64,000 bases of DNA from Abelmoschus esculentus (taxonomy: Eukaryota > Streptophyta > Magnoliopsida > Malvales > Malvaceae), in assembly GCA_035048815.1 (NCBI GenBank), contig JAUCBN010000034.1, positions 16,416,737 through 16,480,736 of the forward strand, given 5' to 3'. Of the stretch, positions 60,711 to 64,000 are shown piece after piece. A program made the position numbers and the translations under genes. The stretch's first letter is position 1. Every line of letters starts with the position of its first letter. Under the pieces are notes generated by a model that was given only the letters and a program-made list of their open reading frames with translations, was not told where the DNA came from and made no database searches.

Positions 60711-63700
60711 TTACACTAGATCCTCATTTGCAGTTGCTTTATTCACTACCGCATCATCAGTTTCATATCTATCTTTTTTATTTCCCTTTCCGGAGGATGT
60801 CTTGCCACCATGTCTAGCTTTTAGGATTCCTCCTATCTGATGAGCTGAAGCATCAGCCTGAACAGCTTCTATGTATAATAACTTCACCAAATTCCTAAAT
60901 CGGCGACGGAACGTTGGTATGCGGGACATGGAAGCTACAATTCCCTGCAATCTGTCAAAAAATGAAAATGGCATGATGACCGATGAGTATACCAAGTTTA
61001 ATCAAGTTAGAAATCTTAAAGCTCAGCTTATGGTTTAGGGTTGCGGATATAGCTTTTTATTATTACCTTCTAATTATGGCTTGAAGCTGTGCTCTCCTGA
61101 CATTATCATCAGATGGATAACCTGCATCATTCCAGTCCTCAGGTGTTCCATTTTTGCACTCCATAACCAGATTCCTCAGGCAAGCTTCTTCACTTTCATC
61201 TAATTCAAGTTTCTTTAATTGCTCTTTCATTATAAAGAGTGGCCCAATGAACCATTCAAACACCTTATCCCTTGGCATATTACTCCTGGTCAATTCCGTG
61301 TTGTCACCTGGGAAATTCAATGACACAATAATATGATTGTAACCCTAATATCCTCCATAATGCTGATCTTAAGAAAGTGAGAGTAAGACGCAAACCGATC
61401 ACTAAGCCAGATGAGTCACTCTTAACTGATATCAGCAGACACTGTAAAATGGACCAAGCATGTAGCTTTATACCCAACTTTCTACAATTTCCCTTGACAA
61501 TGCATTCCTCGATGTCCTTGATAGTTATTAGGCCATCATGGAGGAGTCTCCTACCATTCACCTCGCAGGATTTAAAAAGCCAGTCCCATACCTGTAAAAT
61601 ATCGAACGTAATTGAGTACTCGTACATTGGACATGAATTAGATATTATAGGTCAAAGAGCTGACCTGCATAGGTCTGTAATGTTGGATAGCCCACTTCAA
61701 TGTTCTTGAGTTTTCTGAAACAAGTTTATTGCCGGATGCCTCACCTTTACTCTCCGATTCTTTGTAACGGATATTATCAGCCTTTTCAATATCAGGGTTA
61801 TGTCCCATGTTTCTACGATATCTGGGTCTGGCTGTCAAAAGCATGTCTCATAATCACAACGAAGAGATGTGTAAAAAAGAAAGGAAGACAATATTCAGAG
61901 TAACAGGGAACATTATGTTACTAGGACTTGAGAGTGAGTGTTGGATATATTTTTTCGAAGTTTTTGAATAATTGAAGGGTCCAAGGATGATTATGCCGCC
62001 ACACCATGTTTTAGAAGTGTTGGGACACGAGTACTTCAAGAAAAATGAGAATCCAAAACATGCATAGGGGGAACGTACATGGTTCTTCCAGGGATTAAAA
62101 TAAAGAACATTAACACGAGTTGTACCTGGGCAGGCAGGATCCTTCCCTCAAGTAGAGTAAATCGTTTACGTACTCATCAAATAGCGAAACCACAGATATA
62201 ATATAGGAAAATCCCATATGAACTGAATCTTCCTGGACTTCAACAAATGTATGTTACACAAAACTCGAAACCAATTGAAACAAAATAAGTGTATAAGAGC
62301 ATAAAAACAGAGGAAGAAACTTTTTCGGACCTGATGCACGATAACTCCTGCATAAAACCCCAGAAAGAAGCTTGCAATTATAGCCCCTACTACAGCTCCC
62401 ACAACAGCCAAAGGCCATAAAAGGATTGCTAAACCAGCAAAGGGAACACACACCGTCTCCAAGAATGGTCCTTCCCGACCAATTAAATCTTCAAACAGCC
62501 TTTTCCATCCTTGAAACAACATATATGGGCTTTTCCATAGAGTAACAACTGCAATCAAGGGCACATCAACTAACATGCCAATCAAGCCAACCAACAAACA
62601 TCCTGGCAATTTTGATAACCTTGCAAGAACAAACCGGAATAAATCCCAAGGGTTTACTTATATTTATTGACTGCTACAAAGCAAAGCATAAGAAGGAAAG
62701 TTCTTACTTTACATCCATGGGCTTCTCATCCCGGGGCATTTTTTCACTGAGCTCATCCATGTAGGAGAAGTATGAGTGGAAGCAGAAATCCGTGAAGTCC
62801 ACTACCATGGTGCAGCTTCCTTTAATGGTGGACAAACAACCATCCTGGCATGCAATTACTAAGCTTCCATTTTATAGTTTAAACAAAGTATGTTGCATGC
62901 AGAAAATTAGTAGACCAAGCTAATACTTCATACATTGTGTGAAAGTTATAGTTCGATTATCATATATGCCAATTGATAATAAATATAAATAGTTCCAAAA
63001 CAAGGAAAGAAGTAACATAATTGTGTTACAAAGAAGCAAACGTCAATGAAGACAGAGAAAAGCAACTCACAGCAAAGCAGTGGTGGCATTTTTCGATCGC
63101 ATTCTGCCCAGAGGCCTCAAAAGTTGCAATAAGGGGAGCGAAAAATCCATAGCCTATTCCACCAAGAAGGCTTCCAACAACAGCTACGACCGGCCAGAGA
63201 ACCAGCGGTGCAATCAACAATACCAGGACAACGATCTTTAGAGCCAGTCCCAGTCTCTTTGTTCTAAAATCACAAGTCCAAGAAACAGAAATAAGGACAC
63301 AACACAAACATTCTCTACTTCCACGAATCATAGATTCCAACTGCAGTCGCTGCTGCTTTTCTATTGCAGGCACACTGCATTTTAATGTGACTGGCAACAT
63401 GCTATGTATATAAATTGAAGAAACTGAAATCCATAGAAACAAACCTTGCTACGGTGAAGTAAGTCCATATAAAATGTGCAGGCCAAAGTCCAACCGTCAC
63501 CGCTGAATTCCCAGCCACGATAATCACCACCGCGACTGGACCAATGATTGCAGCTGTTAACAGAACAAATAAAAGAAGCAAAAACTGAATAAAAAAATCC
63601 AGTTCTGAACTGATAACTGATCTAAATTCTAACAATCCATTTCAGTCATCCATGTGATATCCAGCAAAGCTTTCAAAATCATGAACTAAATATGTTCTGT

Positions 63701-63829
63701 TTTGTTTTTTCTTAATTCCTTTGATTGTAATTTACCTTTGAGAAGGCCGAGGATAAAGAGAAAAACAAAGAATGGAAGAAACGAAACAAAGCTCCAGAGC
63801 TTAGCTAAGAACCCCGAGGGGACCTCCAT
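60711..63829 (-). CDS. Polytopic membrane protein of the At3g27390 family
   Basis: Ten exons, all GT-AG with fitting phases: 63736-63829, 63445-63553, 63071-63263, 62708-62844, 62331-62619, 62126-62232, 61665-61827, 61396-61591, 61067-61307 and 60711-60951; 589 aa, nearly the length I recall for Arabidopsis At3g27390. It starts MEVPSGFLAKLWSFVSFLPF. Membrane regions include GPVAVVIIVAGNSAVTVGLW, VVLVLLIAPLVLWPVVAVVG, CLLVGLIGMLVDVPLIAVVT and PFAGLAILLWPLAVVGAVVG; the conserved loop KSPYMLFQGWKRLFEDLIGR then EGPFLETVCVP lies in exon 5. The C-terminal third is soluble (KVFEWFIGPLFIMKEQLKKL ... SRIPTFRRRF) with a charged tail. The function is unknown. The acceptor of exon 7 is taken at gccag (exon start 61827) because that keeps RPRYRR in frame. 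Confidence 0.92.
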
Positions 63830-64000
63830 AGTTGTCTGCTTGCAGCAAGGTTTTTGGAGATGTTTGAAGGGCAATAATGGAATACATATATTCTACGTTT
63901 TTAACCGTCTCCCATAGTTTTCAAAGTGTAGGAGATTGTGTCGAGTTCTTCCTTTTACGTTTACTGAATAAAATAGAAATAAATTGAGGGCGGAAAGAAG
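63830..64000. other. Upstream region of the At3g27390-like gene
   Basis: 5' UTR and proximal promoter of the minus-strand gene, cut by the window end. Confidence 0.5.

Overview
The window looks like nuclear DNA of a core eudicot plant. Genes carry GT-AG introns, intergenic DNA is very AT-rich and full of small repeat elements, and every recognisable product is a plant family. Text resemblance of several proteins and of the AT-rich repeats hints at Malvales (cotton or relatives), but that is only an impression.

Left part (1-25 kb): the 5' two-thirds of a STERILE APETALA (SAP) F-box gene on the minus strand, cut by the window edge; a frameshifted DUF761-type small protein gene; a small plastid-type membrane protein gene whose last exon is out of frame; an intact SnRK1 beta-subunit gene (minus); a one-exon gene for an unrecognised membrane-anchored acidic protein; a fasciclin-like arabinogalactan protein gene (FLA1/2 type) with a 66-nt in-frame intron; and an eight-exon Nudix hydrolase gene (minus).

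Middle (25-39 kb): two intact tandem CYP79 cytochrome P450 genes in the same orientation, separated by about 7.4 kb of repeat-rich DNA. CYP79 enzymes make the first committed step from amino acids to aldoximes, so this is the metabolic core of the window. A TATA box upstream of each gene, plus comparison of the two N-termini, fixes their likely starts. Homologous non-coding sequence lies downstream of each copy, which suggests that a segment was duplicated and later expanded by insertions. Five copies of a CCCTAA-like, AT-rich dispersed repeat are present; one ends exactly at the TATA box of the first CYP79 gene.

Right part (39-64 kb): a clearly decayed p24-beta (EMP24/GP25L) gene; an intact six-exon plastid DUF2834-like membrane protein gene; unrecognised coding-like remnants; and a decayed copy of a conserved plant type II membrane protein gene (lost ATG plus two frameshifts). 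Then come five genes all on the minus strand: XERICO-like RING-H2, a CONSTANS-like B-box/CCT factor, a protein possibly related to proteasome assembly chaperone 1, a DUF868 protein, and a ten-exon polytopic protein of the At3g27390 type. Between XERICO and CONSTANS-like lies a long inverted repeat (arms about 370 nt) and a TIR-bounded MITE.

The genes do not form a single pathway. The strongest leads are the CYP79 tandem and its repeat-derived flank, the cluster of broken genes (four or five in 64 kb, some with clear pseudogene lesions), the long inverted repeat, and the translatable FLA intron. Exon coordinates were worked out by hand from splice consensus and frame; no alignment was run.
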